A DNA stretch of 64,000 nt, from contig CM049309.1 of NCBI GenBank assembly GCA_026874595.1, positions 44,345,079 through 44,409,078 of the forward strand, given 5' to 3'. Each line of letters starts with the position of its first letter. The first letter of the stretch is position 1. Origin of the DNA: Sipunculus nudus. Its lineage: Eukaryota > Annelida > Sipuncula > Golfingiida > Sipunculidae. Of the stretch, positions 1 to 14,300 are shown piece by piece. Made by a program: the position numbers and the translations under genes. A model generated the notes under the pieces. The model had not been told where the DNA came from. It made no database searches and saw only the letters and a program-made list of their open reading frames with translations.

Positions 1-934
1 TCTATAATGAAATGATAAAACTAGGAAAAGATTCTTCAACTTGTCACATGACAAAACTTCATGGATAAATTTCTCTATAAATTTTAAAATTGATTCATAA
101 GGATGCATCACCCCCTTTTATGAATGTAAGTTGAAAAAGTAGCATCTGATTTACAAAAGTATATTTAATCATATGACTACAAATGTCACAAATATTATCT
201 CTTGTGCTAAGTTCTGCACTAATATTGTAGCTGTTTTGTTGTTAATCCATAGTTAGCAAAGATGACCTAAACACCCCAGGTTTTGAATAAAATGCTTTAA
301 ATTCCCATCCTGCATGGAAACTAGTATATCCCACTTGCAGCAAGATTCATCTAAAGTTAACTATTTTATCGAAAGTTCACTGGTTAGAAAAGGTTGATGG
401 GCTATAATAAGAAAAGCTCTCATAGTGAATCTATAGCTAACAAATAAAACAGCAAATATATCAATCTAAGTTTCCCCTCATAGAGAAATTGGGGAGGTTG
501 AGGCTTAACCAAAGCAATCACCCAGTGATTGCCAGTAATTGCAGACATTTAGTTTATATATCTAACTGTGTAACACAAAAACAGTGATAACACACAAGCT
601 ATATGACAACACTTATCTGTGAGAGCATGCTATATTATCAGAACCTGTATCTAACAACATACATATTTATAAATATATTTACACAACATATTCAAATAGC
701 TAGACTTCATGCAAAATACCAGTAAAATGCTATAACAGAACCTTGCCTCAGACAACAACATATATAACAATATACCTACTGTGTTCTGCAGCTGTCTGTG
801 ATGATAAAAGGCTACAGAGCAGCATTAACATGGTTCTAAGTTACAGAGAAACTTATTGGCACAGAATTAGTTGCATCAATTTTAATGTAAATTTTACCTT
901 TTTTTGACAACTGGAAGATATCGTATTCATTTAC
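1..934. other. RIOK1 intron 16, partial
   Basis: AT-rich intron sequence. I looked for the missing lysine-rich last exon on the minus strand and saw none here. No repeat stands out. Confidence 0.6.
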
Positions 935-1108
935 CTTTCTGCTGTTTGGAGATTCATCCCGGGGTCTGCCACAACTTGTTTTATCGTCATGACCTTCACT
1001 CTCTCCATCTGACCTTGACCCCTCATCTTCATCCTCTGACCCCTCATCACTTTCTCCTTGAGAGTTTAGTTGTTTATCACCGTCATCATCAGCTAGTAAT
1101 GCAGGTTT
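935..1108 (-). CDS. RIOK1: RIOK1 exon 16 (acidic/Ser tail)
   Basis: 174 bp, 58 codons, starting [13 protein letters not shown] and ending [14 protein letters not shown] aligns with VPALL of human RIOK1 and is followed by an acidic Ser-rich segment. The exon ends at a GTAAAT donor, so at least one more exon (basic tail and stop) is required to the left of the window. Confidence 0.9.
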
Positions 1109-2264
1109 CTTGAAAGAAATGATTAATTCAAACTGTGATCACAGATGGATTTTTTTTTTTCATAAAAAATATGTGAAACAGGGGTCAGCTTAGCCATATA
1201 TAGATAGCAAATATCTGTCAGTGTGGGATAATACCTACAAACTGCTGCTACTTTAAGAGGCTAAAATTCTATAACACTTGCTCTAGTTACAGAGCTCCAC
1301 TCCTAGTGATTCCAACCAACCAAAATAAATTAAAGGATAAATAGACATGTTAGTAATGCCAGTAAAGATTGACACTACTACGATCTGACAGACTATTATA
1401 TGTACTGTGGTTGCCCTTTCGTCCGAGGTCATATTCCCAATATTCTGGAAGGAAATTAGTGCAAATAAAAACCTTAAGGAATAAGAGGCCCCTCGTCAAA
1501 GGCAAGTTAAAAGGCAAAATATTGATATGATTAATTACATAAGATCTTGTATGTTACCCATAAATCAAAGATTGCTACCTATAAATTACAAAAGATATTC
1601 CAATTATCATCCAATGATGAACAATAGCCTAATATCTGCCTGTCTGTTGTTCACTTGGGTTCCCATTGATTTTTTTTTAAATTTTGAGTAAATATTAATT
1701 TATATAATTAATTCATATAATAATGCATATACCCTTAGTTAAGCTATTTTATGATAATTCCACAAAAAGTAGACCCTAACAAAAGTGCCTAAAAAGTAAA
1801 AACTGCGGAAGTATAAAGTCATGATAATTAAGGAAACCACAGTTAATATATATATATATATATAAATATATATTTATATATGTGGGTAATTTCCACTTCA
1901 CTGTCCAGCCCCTAAAGGCACTGTTCATGGCCCGGATGGTCTAGTGATAAAGATACAGATATAGATATAGATATGAATGTATAAAATACTGTACCTCCTG
2001 GGCTCCTGACAAATCAGCACGAATCCCAGTGACTGTCTGATATAAAACCTGGAAAGATCAACACAAATCTCAATGTTTAACTACACATTAGGTACCTTCA
2101 CGGTATGCAAATTATTTTTATCCTTTTATCAGTGGACTAACAATGATTCCCTCAAAAAAAAACAAAAAAAAACAATGATTCCCTCCAATATACCAATATA
2201 CACATATATGCAGGAACGAAGGAAGCAATTCATTTCTTTTATATGGAACTGATGTCATGACATG

Positions 2265-2314
<50 letters not shown>

Positions 2315-5300
2315 TATCCGTTCATATTAAGTTACTCCAATGTAAACATTGGCTTCAATTGTATTTTGCAGGCTGAGTACATGTCACACACTGATGGACA
2401 AATTTTACTTGTTTCAAGTCACATCATAATAGAAAAACACCTTTGTTTGTTAAAGATGTCAATAAATCACCGTACAGTCTTTGAATAAAGCACACCATAC
2501 ATTGAACCACTGCCATGTTGCAGACTGTTACAACAAAAGATAAAAAGAAGTTAATACACACGCTGAAAATACACATCAGTGTGACTGATCAGTGAAAGAC
2601 AAAACAGCTTTCTCATGTTCTTTGTTGGTTCTTATCCCCACTGCCATTCACACTGTACACTGAACTGAGTAATCAGAACAAAGCAATAACAGATGCATAT
2701 TTCATTGTGTGAACCTAAATACCAGATTTCATCTGGCATGCATAAGTTCATTAGTTATAAAGAAAACAACTGTGTAAATACCTCACTGGAATATATCCCT
2801 TAGATATTTTCCCAAAATTTCACTTTTCCAATAATTGTTTACTAACAAATACTGGCTTGACCAGCTTCTGTGGCTCAGGGGTAGAGCGCAGGACTCAAAG
2901 CCTGGAGATCGTGGGTTCGAATCTCAGGCGAGGCGGTGAGGTTTTTTACGGTTGACCCCCACCCAGGGTGAGCGCTCTGCAGGCTTAATGGGAAGGCTGT
3001 GCCCCACAGCTTGGTATCACTCACATACGAGTGCGTCTTTGGGGGGTTTCTTGATGTTATGACCAGCAATGGGAATGATTACACACCTAGGACCCGCATT
3101 TGCAGTAGACACCCGGCCTGGGTGACACCAGGATACAAAATAACAAGTGACCCATAGGTCATGACGCTCAGCTGCCAAGCATGACCTGTGACATCATGGA
3201 CTGAGATTCACAACTTCCAGTCAAATTTTGAAGAACCAATTTGCCAGTTTGTTGAAAATTTTCTATGACAACAGAAATATATATCACCTATGTCTGGTTA
3301 AAACACAGTGAATTGATGGTCTGAGGAAAATGCATGATTGTTAAGCTATCAGGAACTATTCCAACAGCTTGCTTGAAAACTGTCAGTCTCAAAGGAACAC
3401 CACAAAGGGCAAATATAAGATCAAAATATATAGCAAAAATCAAGGAAATACATGCAAGAATTATTGAGAAACAGGTGCTTCTGTATGAATTTTTATTCAA
3501 TACAAGCCAACTGTACTGCACTTTTATAAATGATGGTAATATTTATTCAGAAATATTTGACCCAATCCTTTACAAGATTACATAAATATACATCCAACTG
3601 CATTCACTTTAACTGTTCTTGAGATAATATGATCAAAAGGAATTAAAAGATGGTTGCCTGGTGGCCATATTGGACTTCTGACAAGTCTGAAATCAGACAA
3701 CAAACATTCTCTAAATCGGACCAAACATTAAAGAAAAATTACTGAAACTGCACTGAAGAAAGAATTTCTAAGGTGGCTAACTGGCAGACATAATGGATTT
3801 CTGACAAGTATGACATTTGATATCCCACATTCTCCAATAAGAGACCAAACTTGGGGCAAATTATCCAGTAATGAATGCCCAAAATAATTCAAAAGGCATG
3901 TCCAGGCCCTCATATCAGATTTATAGATATGCAATTGTAAAAAGTGTAAGTCCAATATTTTTTATTATCACTCTGCCTTTCAATGGGTCAGCAGGGTAGG
4001 TAAACTGCCAAACCTGAAAGAAAAGAAATGCAGAAAGCATGACTAAGAGTCTTGAAATAAAACAAAAAGCCATCCTAAATCAAGGTACACATCCACATAT
4101 TATGAGAACAAACACTTGCTTTTATATGTGGTGATATATATTAAAATATTCAGATATCTAGGAAACTAAGTTTATTGCTAGGATTCCATAAAATAAACTG
4201 CAAAATGTTCCCATCATCTTATAAATCAGTAGCTAAACCTTACCGTAAAATCTCCACTTAAAACCGCACTTCCGATTAAAACCGCACCCAGACTTCGCCG
4301 AAATTCCAGGTGAGACACCGCGAGGGGCTCAAATACTAAAAACCCCCCTTTAAAACCGCACCAACTTTCGCTACGGAATGATTTGACAAGACACAATCAA
4401 GCTATCATCTAGAAATGAACACGCGTAGGTTGCGGCTCGGCCATTCCTATCCACTTTAAAATTCCTTGGGCATTTTATTTAAACTCATCATAAGATTTTT
4501 TTTGCAGGGTCACTCAAGCATGAAGTTTGGGAAGACGCAAGGGCCGGTGAACCTCTGCCTGTTTATACAGATTTTATATTCCGTGCCGTATTCTTGTTTG
4601 CTACTGATTTGTCATTATATTTTGGAAAAAAATATTCTGCTTATCCATTTCAAGTCACTGTATATTTTAATTCTAAAAGTAATATTTTGAAATCTTAATT
4701 TCTGATGAAAATTCCATTTTCTGGAATTACTCGGAAGATTCAAATCATTTTCATACCGGTTACTTCGGTATTATCATCGTCACATCGTACGTTGACATCG
4801 CTCCAGGTTACAATTTGCTGGTTCGTTTGAAAACATCGCTGGTCACCTTAACTAAATATCAAAGTAACTGAAGTTACCTTGTCGAGATACGCACGTATAG
4901 GAAACATGACGCTTGAAAACGAGTGATTTTAAGGTAAAATTAAAGTGGCCAGTCGGGGTAAGCAAGTTTTTTTCCTGAAGAAAGTTTCCGTGGGGGGTCA
5001 TTATGTCAAGGCAGTGTTCGCGCAAGGCACGCTGGGACGAAACAGGTGGCTGTTCTGTTTACCACCCACCGCGTACAGCCGTTCAAAATATTCTTAGCGG
5101 CACTCAAACTTGATTTTAAAACGATCGTCTGCCATTGTGTGACTCTTTGCGATGTCAGCTTTTTATTTACTTTACGTTTTAAACAAATAATCATTCCTAA
5201 ATAATGCCGCAAATGGGTTTATAGTAGGCTTTTATTTCAATTTTGCTTGACCATGCCCAACGATGTGGGCCGCTGTTAGCCCTAGCGCCCGTCCTCTCTT

Positions 5301-8300
5301 ACTACGCTACGCTGTGCGAGAGCCCTAGAAGATAATTTGAGGAAACTGGAGACATTCCACATGACAATTAAATTCTTATATTTCGTCTGAAAATGTCGTA
5401 TTCGTTAAGAAATAAAGATATTCTTATCAAATACGCATATAACGTTCCACTTAGACAGTGTTTGTCCACTTTAAATAATGATTAGAAGAATATGTATTAT
5501 CCTAATAAACGGTGATACACGGGGAACGATGTCTGCTCTGGGTTTTCCCTCCAGCCACGGCTGGCCGGCAGCCGCCTGTGTAACCAGTGGTAACGGGCCT
5601 TGTTGGCTCAGCGAGCAAAGGTCACGCAGTTCATTGTTTCAGATTCTGAGACAGTTTCAAGCGCAAGGATTGCAAAGTTTTAAAAGTGGGTCTTGTTTAC
5701 ATACTAAAACATAATATTTAGCTGAATTTCGTGGTCATTCGAATAAAATACTATATCTCCCTTAGATTACTTAAAGTTTCCTTGTCATAAACGCACTATT
5801 TGATTTTACACGATTTTTTCCGACAAGGCTTTGAAGTTCTCCAGTTTACTCTGAAGCTTTTTATGCGGCGGTATCCTGGGTCCTGGATCCCGCCGCATTT
5901 AATGCAGTTAGGCCGCTGTGTGTTACAGCAGGGTTGTTGTAAATGTATTATTTGGTAACAATTACCAAGATTTTATAACAAGTTATATATCACACGAAAA
6001 CTAATCAGCAATATTTTAATTTATAAATAACAAATAACCGTACATAATACATTTACACACGGCTCCCATGCATGCGAGACTGCTGCTAAGAACGGCCTTT
6101 GAAAGTTGCAATATTATCGCTCACTCGCCGGCCCAAAAACGATGACTGTCAGGAAGATATTCAGGAAACCCTTCTAGTATAAACCGCACAGTGCTTTCAG
6201 GAAATCAACCTGATTTCAAGATTTTGAATTTCTTGATTAAACCGCGGTTTTAAGTGGAGATTTTACGGTAATACTATACTCTCATAGTCTTAATGCCTGG
6301 CTGAAGCATTCTGACAACAGTGTTTTTGTTATGAAGTAACGAGGTACTTATCACTGAGCCTTATCACTTAATAGGCTGATACAAAAGGGAGTCATATGTC
6401 ACCAGTGTCACTCACAATTACAGCCACACAGGGAGATGTACCAGCTGGAGTGGGATGGTTATATATACAAGAAAAATAGAGAAGGTCTATAAAATAAATA
6501 ATTGTGAACATCCCTGACCTATGACCTTGGCCTTTTGCCCATATATCAACTGGATTCTTTCTAAATGATGGGTAACTACTAACCACTTAAATCTGGTGTA
6601 ATTACTTGGCAACCAATGGGTGAATAACTTTGACCTGCAACCTTTAACCTGCTGACCAGCTTACCCCAAAATCAATAAGTTATTTATTCAAGCAAAAAGA
6701 CCCATAAATATGAAGTTTGAGTCAAACTGAGTGATGCATAGATGTGGCATATGTGAAAGACTGAAGGTTTTGGTTGAACAGTTACACTTGAAATATGCTC
6801 ACAAGCATTTAGAACAATTAAATATTGTGACCTTGACCTTTGACTTTTTGACCTCAACATCAATAGGCTTCTTCCCTTATTGGTAGGTAAGCCATATATG
6901 ACAGATGGAAGGTACAGATTGAAAAGTTTGCCTGAAAATGACTCCACGCAAGAAGTGGGTGCTGTGAACTTGACCTTTGATCTCAAAATCAACAGGTCTT
7001 TTCCCCTGTTGGCAGAGAAGCGATATCAGTGCTGGAAGGTTTGGAATGAAAAGTCTAGCTTGAAATGTGTCCATAACCTGTTCTAAGAAGTGGATCCTGT
7101 GACCCTGACCTTTGACCTTGTGACCTCAAAATCTATAGGATTCTTCTCCAACTTAGTAGGTGAGCTATATGTGAAAAATCAAAGAATTGGGATGAAAGGG
7201 TTGGCTTAAAATGCATCCACAGGCTTTTCAAAGAAGAGGCTCCTGTGACCTTGACCTTTGACCTTTTGACCTAAAAAAAATTATGGTTCTTCCCTTGTTG
7301 GTAGGTGAGCTGTATGTGAAAGATGGAAGGTTTGGGATGAAAATTTTGTCTCAAAGAGTTATTTCTGGGGGGTGCAAACACACCCCATAACTTTGAGAAT
7401 ATAGGTCGCAGTGACCTAATTTCAGGTTTGCAAGGAGATCTTTTTATAACCTCTAAGACTGCATAGGGTTCATGGCCCTAGCCCCTACGGTTACGATTTG
7501 TGCCCTGCTAACGGACGGCCGGCCGGCCGGACGGACAAACGGAAGGACGACGGACAAAGACCCATCGCTATAGCCCAGCATGACTGAAAGTCAGCTGAGC
7601 TAAAAATGATAGGACGCGAGTGCTACCACCCTGCCAAGTAGTCCCAAACCGAAATGGAAACTCTGCAGATGTACATACATAGGTCAAGAATTAGATAAGT
7701 CAGCATTAAAACTAGATGTGTCGGAATGACACAAATGCCCCCGCCTGGGGCAAATTAGAAACATTTGTTAAATTTTGAAAAATTTTCAAGTTCAGGAGAT
7801 GTCATATGGTCAAAAGTAGGTCAACAAGGGCAAAATGCAAACTTGATCTGTTATGGGTCATTATCAAGCAACACACCAAAAATCAGGCCAGTATCTGCAG
7901 GCACTGTGAAAAAAAGTCCATACATGTGCATTTGTTATGAAAATTTCTATTTTTCATGAAACTTTCTATGTTCAGGAGCAGTATAATGGTCAAAATTAGG
8001 TCAACTGAGACAAAACAATAACTTGATCTGTAACTGGTCACTTTGTGCCTACACACCAAAAAACAGGCCTGTATCTGCAGGCACTGCGAAAAAAAGTCCG
8101 TACATGTGCACTTTTTTATGAAATTATCTATGTTAGAGCACCGTCAAACGGTCAAAAGTAGGTCAACTGGGACAAAACATGACCTCGATCTGTAACTGGT
8201 CATTATCTGCCCACACACCAAAAATCAGGCCAATATCTGCAGGCACTGCGAAAAAAATTCCGTACATGTGTATTTGTCATGAACATTTATATTTTTCATG

Positions 8301-11300
8301 AAATTTTCTAAGTTAAGGAGCCGTAAAACAGTCAAAAGTAGGTTAATTGGGACAAAACGCGAACTTGATCTGTAACTGGTCATTATCTGCCCACACACCA
8401 AAAATCAGGCCAATATCTGCAGGCATTGCGAAAAAAAGTCTGTACATGTGTATTTGTCATGAACATTTATATTTTTCATGAAATTTTCTAAGTTAAGGAG
8501 CCGTAAAACAGTCAAAAGTAGGTCAATTGGGACAAAACGCGAACTCGATCTGTAACTGGTCATTATCTGCCCACACACCAAAAATCAGGCCAATATCTAC
8601 AGGCATTGCGAAAAAAAGTCTGTACATGTGTGTTTGTCATGAAAATTTCTATTTTTAATAAAATTTTCTATGTTCAAGAGCCGTAAAACGGTCAAAAGTA
8701 GGTCAACCGGGTCGAAACACGAACTTGATCTGTAACTGGTCAATATCTGCCCACACTTCAAAAATCAGGCCAATATCTGCAGGCATTGCGAAAAAAAGTC
8801 CGTACATGTGTATTTGTCATGAAAATTTCTATTTTTCATGAAATTTTCTTAGTTAAGGAGCTGTAAAACAGTCAAAAGTAGGTCAATCGGGATGAAACGC
8901 GAACTCAATCTGTAACTGATCATAATCTGCCTACACACCAAAAATCAGGCCAATATCTGCAGGCACTGTGAAAAAAAGTCCGTACATGTGTATTTGTCAT
9001 GAAAATTTCTATTTTTCATGAAATTTTCTAAGTTAAGGAGCCGTAAAACAGTCAAAAGTAGGTCAATCGGGACTAAACGCGACCTCGATCTGTAACTGGT
9101 CATTATCTGCCTACACACCAAAAATCAGGCCAATATCTACAGGCATTGCGAAAAAAAAGTCTGTACATGTGTGTTTGTCATGAAAATTTCTATTTTTCAT
9201 AAAATTTTCTATGTTCAAGAGCTGTAAAACGGTCAAAAGTAGGTCAACCGGGTCGAAACACGAACTTGATCTGTAACTGGTCAATATCTGCCTACACACC
9301 AAAAATCAGGCCAATATCTGAAGGCATTGCGAAAAAAGTCTGTACGTGTGTGTTTGTCATGAAAATTTCTATTTTTCATGAAATTTTCTAAGTTTAGGAG
9401 CCGTAAAACGGTCAAAAGTAGGTCAACAGGGAAAAACGCGAACTTGATCTGTAACTGGTCATTATCTGCCCACACACCAAAAATCAGGCCAATATCTGCA
9501 GGCATTGCGAAAAAAAGTCTGTACAACTGTTTGATTTCGGAATGACGGAAGGACGGACATGGGTAAAACTATATTCCCCGGCCACTTTGTGGCGGGGGCA
9601 TAAAAATTAAATACTGGCTTTTGTGGTCTAGTGTATAGAGAACAGGACTCAAAGCCAGGAGGTCATTAGTTCAAATTGCAGCTTAGGAACAGTGTGACTT
9701 TTCAAAGTTGGCCTCACTTAGGGTGAGTGCTCTGCAGGCGTAATGGGAATGCTGTGCCCGACATCAGTGTAACACTCTTGAGCGCAGCTTTGTGGGTTAC
9801 TCAGTGTTATGACCCAGCAATGGGGATGATTACACCCCCAGGACTCACAGGGGAGGTAGACACCAGGCCTGGTTGACACCAAGTTACAAAATAACAAGAC
9901 AGGAAGCAGGAGCTACTGCCCTGTCAAGGAGTTCCAAAGTAAAATGGAACTCTACAAATGTACATACTTGGAATAAGAATTAGACAAGAGCATACAAATA
10001 GAGATCGCTACCTCCTCCAAAAAAGCTGCCTTACTAACAAGACATTTGCAAACACAACAATGTCCCACAATTTATAGCCATTCACCTACCATATGAAAAA
10101 GAATTTATGTTCTTTCTGGCTTCCTCTGTGTATATATTAATCATCTTAGGATAATTCTGGTTATGAAAAGTTCTTATAATACCTCTGGGAAGGACCTGTT
10201 TACCAACAACATTTTAGTAAAAACAGCAATGTTGACAAAAATTGACAAAGGTTGTATATTTGCGGAAGTAGATGGGTCAGTTGTTGCAAAACACCATTTG
10301 CAAAGCTCTTGCTTATTGGACTTTTTTAACTTGTTTTGATTATTTTGGTGGGCACCCACATATTATAACCATCCACATCATTTGGAAAAAAAACTATTTC
10401 TATTATTCTATTGTAATTTTTAACTGCCAATTTTTTTTTTGAAACAATGGAGAATTCATTTGTGAATGTATATAATGTGTATAGCTTTATAAAAGGCTTC
10501 TTATATTCCAAATTATTAAACATTCAATGAATTTGATTAATAAATTGTTTAATACAAGGCCTACAGGCCTAATGCGAACCTGTGCAAAGTTTAGGAGTAT
10601 GAATGGAGGTTTATTTTTAAAATTTAATATTGATCCTCCTAAGTCCTGCATATCTACCTTAGTCATTATGATTTCAGCAAAATGGACGTTCCTGACCTGC
10701 AAGTTTGGGACTAGGACATTTTAAAACCAGAATATGGGTAGTCGACAAGCCACTATGTGTATCCGCAGAAATCGGGTGGGACGGGTGAAGTGAGGCATGG
10801 ATTAAGTGGCAAGGGGAATAGAGCGTGGTGTGTTGCATATTAGCATGGATGTCTGCAGCTTAAATGTGAATGTAGATGGTGCGACCTGTCATAAAATCGA
10901 GAAAATTGTCAAGGATGTATAAACCTGTAAAATTTCAGGTGGATAAGTCAAACCACTGCCGAGATATGAGTGATTTTATCCCAAGGCAGATCAACAGATG
11001 GATGCTGTGCATAAGTGGTTGCAGGTGGCGCCAAGGGCTATGTGAGATCTATACACATGCAAAATTTTGGCCTAATCGGTCAAATGGTTCCCAAGATATG
11101 AGCTTGGATGTCTGCAGAGTAAATGTGAATGTAGGTGGCGACACCTGTCATAAAATCAAGAAACCTGTCCAGGATGTATAAAACTGCAAAATTTCAGGTG
11201 GATAAGTCAAACCACTGCTGAGATATGAGTGATTTTATCCAAAGGCAGATGAACAGATGGACACTGTGCATAAGTGGTTGCAGGTGGCACCACCAGTTTT

Positions 11301-14300
11301 GCCTATGATGAAGAGCTATGTGAGATCTATACACGTGCAAAATTTTGGCCCAATTGGTCAAACGGTTCCCGAGATATGAGCTTGGATGTCTGCAGAGTAA
11401 ATGTGAATGTAGGTGGCGCCACCTGTCATAAAATCGGGAAAGCTGTCCAGGATGTATAAACCTGCAAAATTTCAGGTGGATAAGTCAAACCACTGTTGAC
11501 ATAAAAGTAATATTATCCCAAGGCAGATGAACAGATGGACGCTGTGCAAAAATGGTTGCAGGTGGCGCCACCATTTTTAGTGTATGTTATAAAGCTATCA
11601 AAGGGCTACATTTGTGCAAAATTTTTAGCCAGATCGGTCAAAAGGTTCCTGAGATATGTGGGTTTATGTGTGGAAACAGACGCACAAATGGACACTGGGC
11701 AGCAAGGAAAGGTGGGAGGTCAACCAAAAATGAAGGTGCAGCAGTTCACATGTGACCTTATGATAAACCCAATTTGCTTAAAATGCAAACCAAGTTTTTT
11801 CAAACAGTTGAAAGATATAGTTCCAATAATCTGGGAATTCTGCATCTAAACATTGTATCCAGACGTCTAGACGCTGTGTCTAGACGTCTAGACACATTGT
11901 CTAGACACCCCCCCCCCAGGCCAGGTCAGTTGCCATGGTGATGTCTGGACCCCACCTGTTTGTACTGAGTGACCTCTTGACTTGGCTGCATGAAGTCAAA
12001 TCTGTTTTCAAATACAGAAAGCCTTTTTTAATTGGCTACAATGCTTTTTTAAAACTGTATTTACCCAATCTATTCTTATAAAACTGGCAGAACCCTACCA
12101 TAGAATAATTCTTGTAAAGTTTAAACCAATCAGCTGAACAGTTTCATCATAAATAAGTGTATAAGCTAAAAGGGTTTAAAATTACATTTTCGCTTGTAAA
12201 AAACAAAACAAATTTAGGTGGCGCCACCAATACCTCAAAATCAGATATGACATATGTGACAAACATTGGTATAAAATTTGGTCATTATAGCTCAAGCCTT
12301 TTCTGAGATTTTAATTTTAGTGTGCTTTTTTGGAAAGATGACTAAGTTCAACCTCCTGTAACTCGGCCAAAAATCTCCGAACTGGAACCATTCGAACAAA
12401 CTTGAGAGAGATTGTTTCAGAGATCATTTCTGTGAAATATTGGACAATTTGACTGGACAGTTTCAGAGAAGAAGATTTTTAAAGGTTTTTAAGCTTTTTC
12501 TCTATCTAAAAAAATCTAAATTAATGCAGATACCCAATAATAAGCTCCAGGGCACCAAGTTTCACATGTGACAAATTCTTACATGTAATTTGGAGCTGCT
12601 AGCTCTGACAGTTTCTGACTTACAGCCATGGACGGCGGAAAGCCAGCCCTGGACGGCGGATAGCGGACGGACGACGCTGCGCCATTGCATAAGCTCACAG
12701 GTTCGCTAATAATTACCCTTATACCCTGATGCAGAGTTTACATTTAATTACTCTACAGCATCAAGGCCATGATTAGAATATGTAATGACCAGCATAACAG
12801 GAACACGGAAATGTTCTTTCAAGTAGTTTTATTTGCCTCCTTGAGGATATGTGAAATTAAACTTTGACATAAACAAAACAAGCAGCCTTTGTGTGGTGAT
12901 ATCTACATTTTCTGGCTTAGGTTTATAAAAGCTCCAAAGGATTACCTTTAGTTTATAAAGGTAAGATAGGTGATTAGGCCCCTTAAAATATGAAAGACGG
13001 TGATCGCCCCCACCCTCCTTGTATCAAGAGTAACTAGCTACGGGCCCTGGCAAAACTTAGTTAATTATGATCAAATCAAACTTGGTTTTGTTGTATTTTT
13101 GATGTGTAATACATAATATCAGCTGATCACTTAAACACGTTTAACTGTACATAACACAGTGTAAATATCTGCACGGAAACTGTAGATAATAGGTATAAGA
13201 ACCGAGTCCTCTATACTCCTCAAAATAACCACTTTTTTATATCTCATGCCGATAAAGTACTAGACATAAAAGTTATGAGCACCTGTCTTTTTCCACTCAA
13301 GGTTGTTTGTAATTGTGTTAAGGGCATTATCTTTACACTGATCAACGCATGTCACAGTAACTATAACCGCAGTACCCCACATATCCTCAAGGAGGCAAAT
13401 AAAACTACTCAAAAGAACATTTCCGTGTTCCTGTTATGCTGGTCATTGGATATTCTAAGCATGGCCCTTGATGTTGTTAAGTAATTTAATGTATAAACTC
13501 TGCATCAGGGTATATGGGTAAATATATTAAACAATTTATTAATCAAATTTCATTGAATGTTTAATCATTTGGAACATAAGAAGCCTTTATTAAGCTATAC
13601 ACATTATATACATGGATGTACTCTAACAAATGAATTCTCCATTGTTTCAACAAAAAAAATAATGGCAATTAGAAATAACAATAGAATAATGAAAAGTTAG
13701 TTTTCAAATGATCTTGGTTATTCATTTTGAAAATACTGGATGAAAATTCATCTATTTTTCCCATGAGCATCTTATGAGCAGCCTTGTTCACTACTAATGG
13801 TACAATAGTTCTCCATTAACAAAACACATTTACCATACTACATACATCATGGATTAGAATGACAATGAGTATGGCAAGGCCAAAAAAAAACAAAGTATGG
13901 TTCTCAGGCACTTTTTTCAGAAACCAGTGTGGGCAGTTGCTATTTTTCTTTTTACCTTTTTTTTGTATGTTTCAATAAAAATGTCATATGATCAGGGGGA
14001 AAATGAAAATAACATAATATTATGGCTAAACAGGTTAAAGCACTACAAACCAAAATGAAATCTTATCAAAATTGTATAATTTTATCTTCTTGAAGGATGA
14101 AAATCAAAAAAGAAATTCTGATGCAGGGGGGTTAAAATTGACGTGGGTGGTGCCTGAGAACCATAACTTTTATTTATTTTTGCCTAATTGGTCTCCCTTA
14201 CCCTATCTGTGGTTCCAGCTTTTTGAGCCTCTCTAACATCTCTCTCAAAGTCTATGACTTCGTCAAGAGTACGGGGGATGAAGGAATGCTTGAAAACCTG

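Larger units (their letters stand above)
10376..13715. repeat. Large inverted repeat interrupted by element X1
   Basis: The left arm is 10376-10550 plus 12712-12852. The right arm is 13384-13715 in inverse orientation (for example attaaacaatttattaatca, cattgtttc, cctccttgagg and ttcctgttatgctggtca match as reverse complements). Removing X1 (10551-12711) restores a continuous arm of about 315 bp. It could be a foldback element or two opposed copies of one MITE. Confidence 0.8.

Noticed and set aside
2861-2935. Apparent tRNA gene
   Set aside because: Has box A and box B but no acceptor stem or matching variable arm, and its body is shared with a second SINE copy.
5006-5212. Minus-strand frame in the TIR element as transposase remnant
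   Set aside because: No DDE or helix-turn-helix motif; copy 2 has a different frame there, so coding capacity is not conserved.
9111-9526. Minus-strand open frames with repeated NRNFHDKH-type peptide
   Set aside because: Produced by the 180-bp W cores; frame stays open only because 180 is divisible by three. No start, promoter or domain support.
7711-9605. CRISPR-like regular repeats
   Set aside because: Units are full-length tandem copies without unique spacers, in an animal intron.
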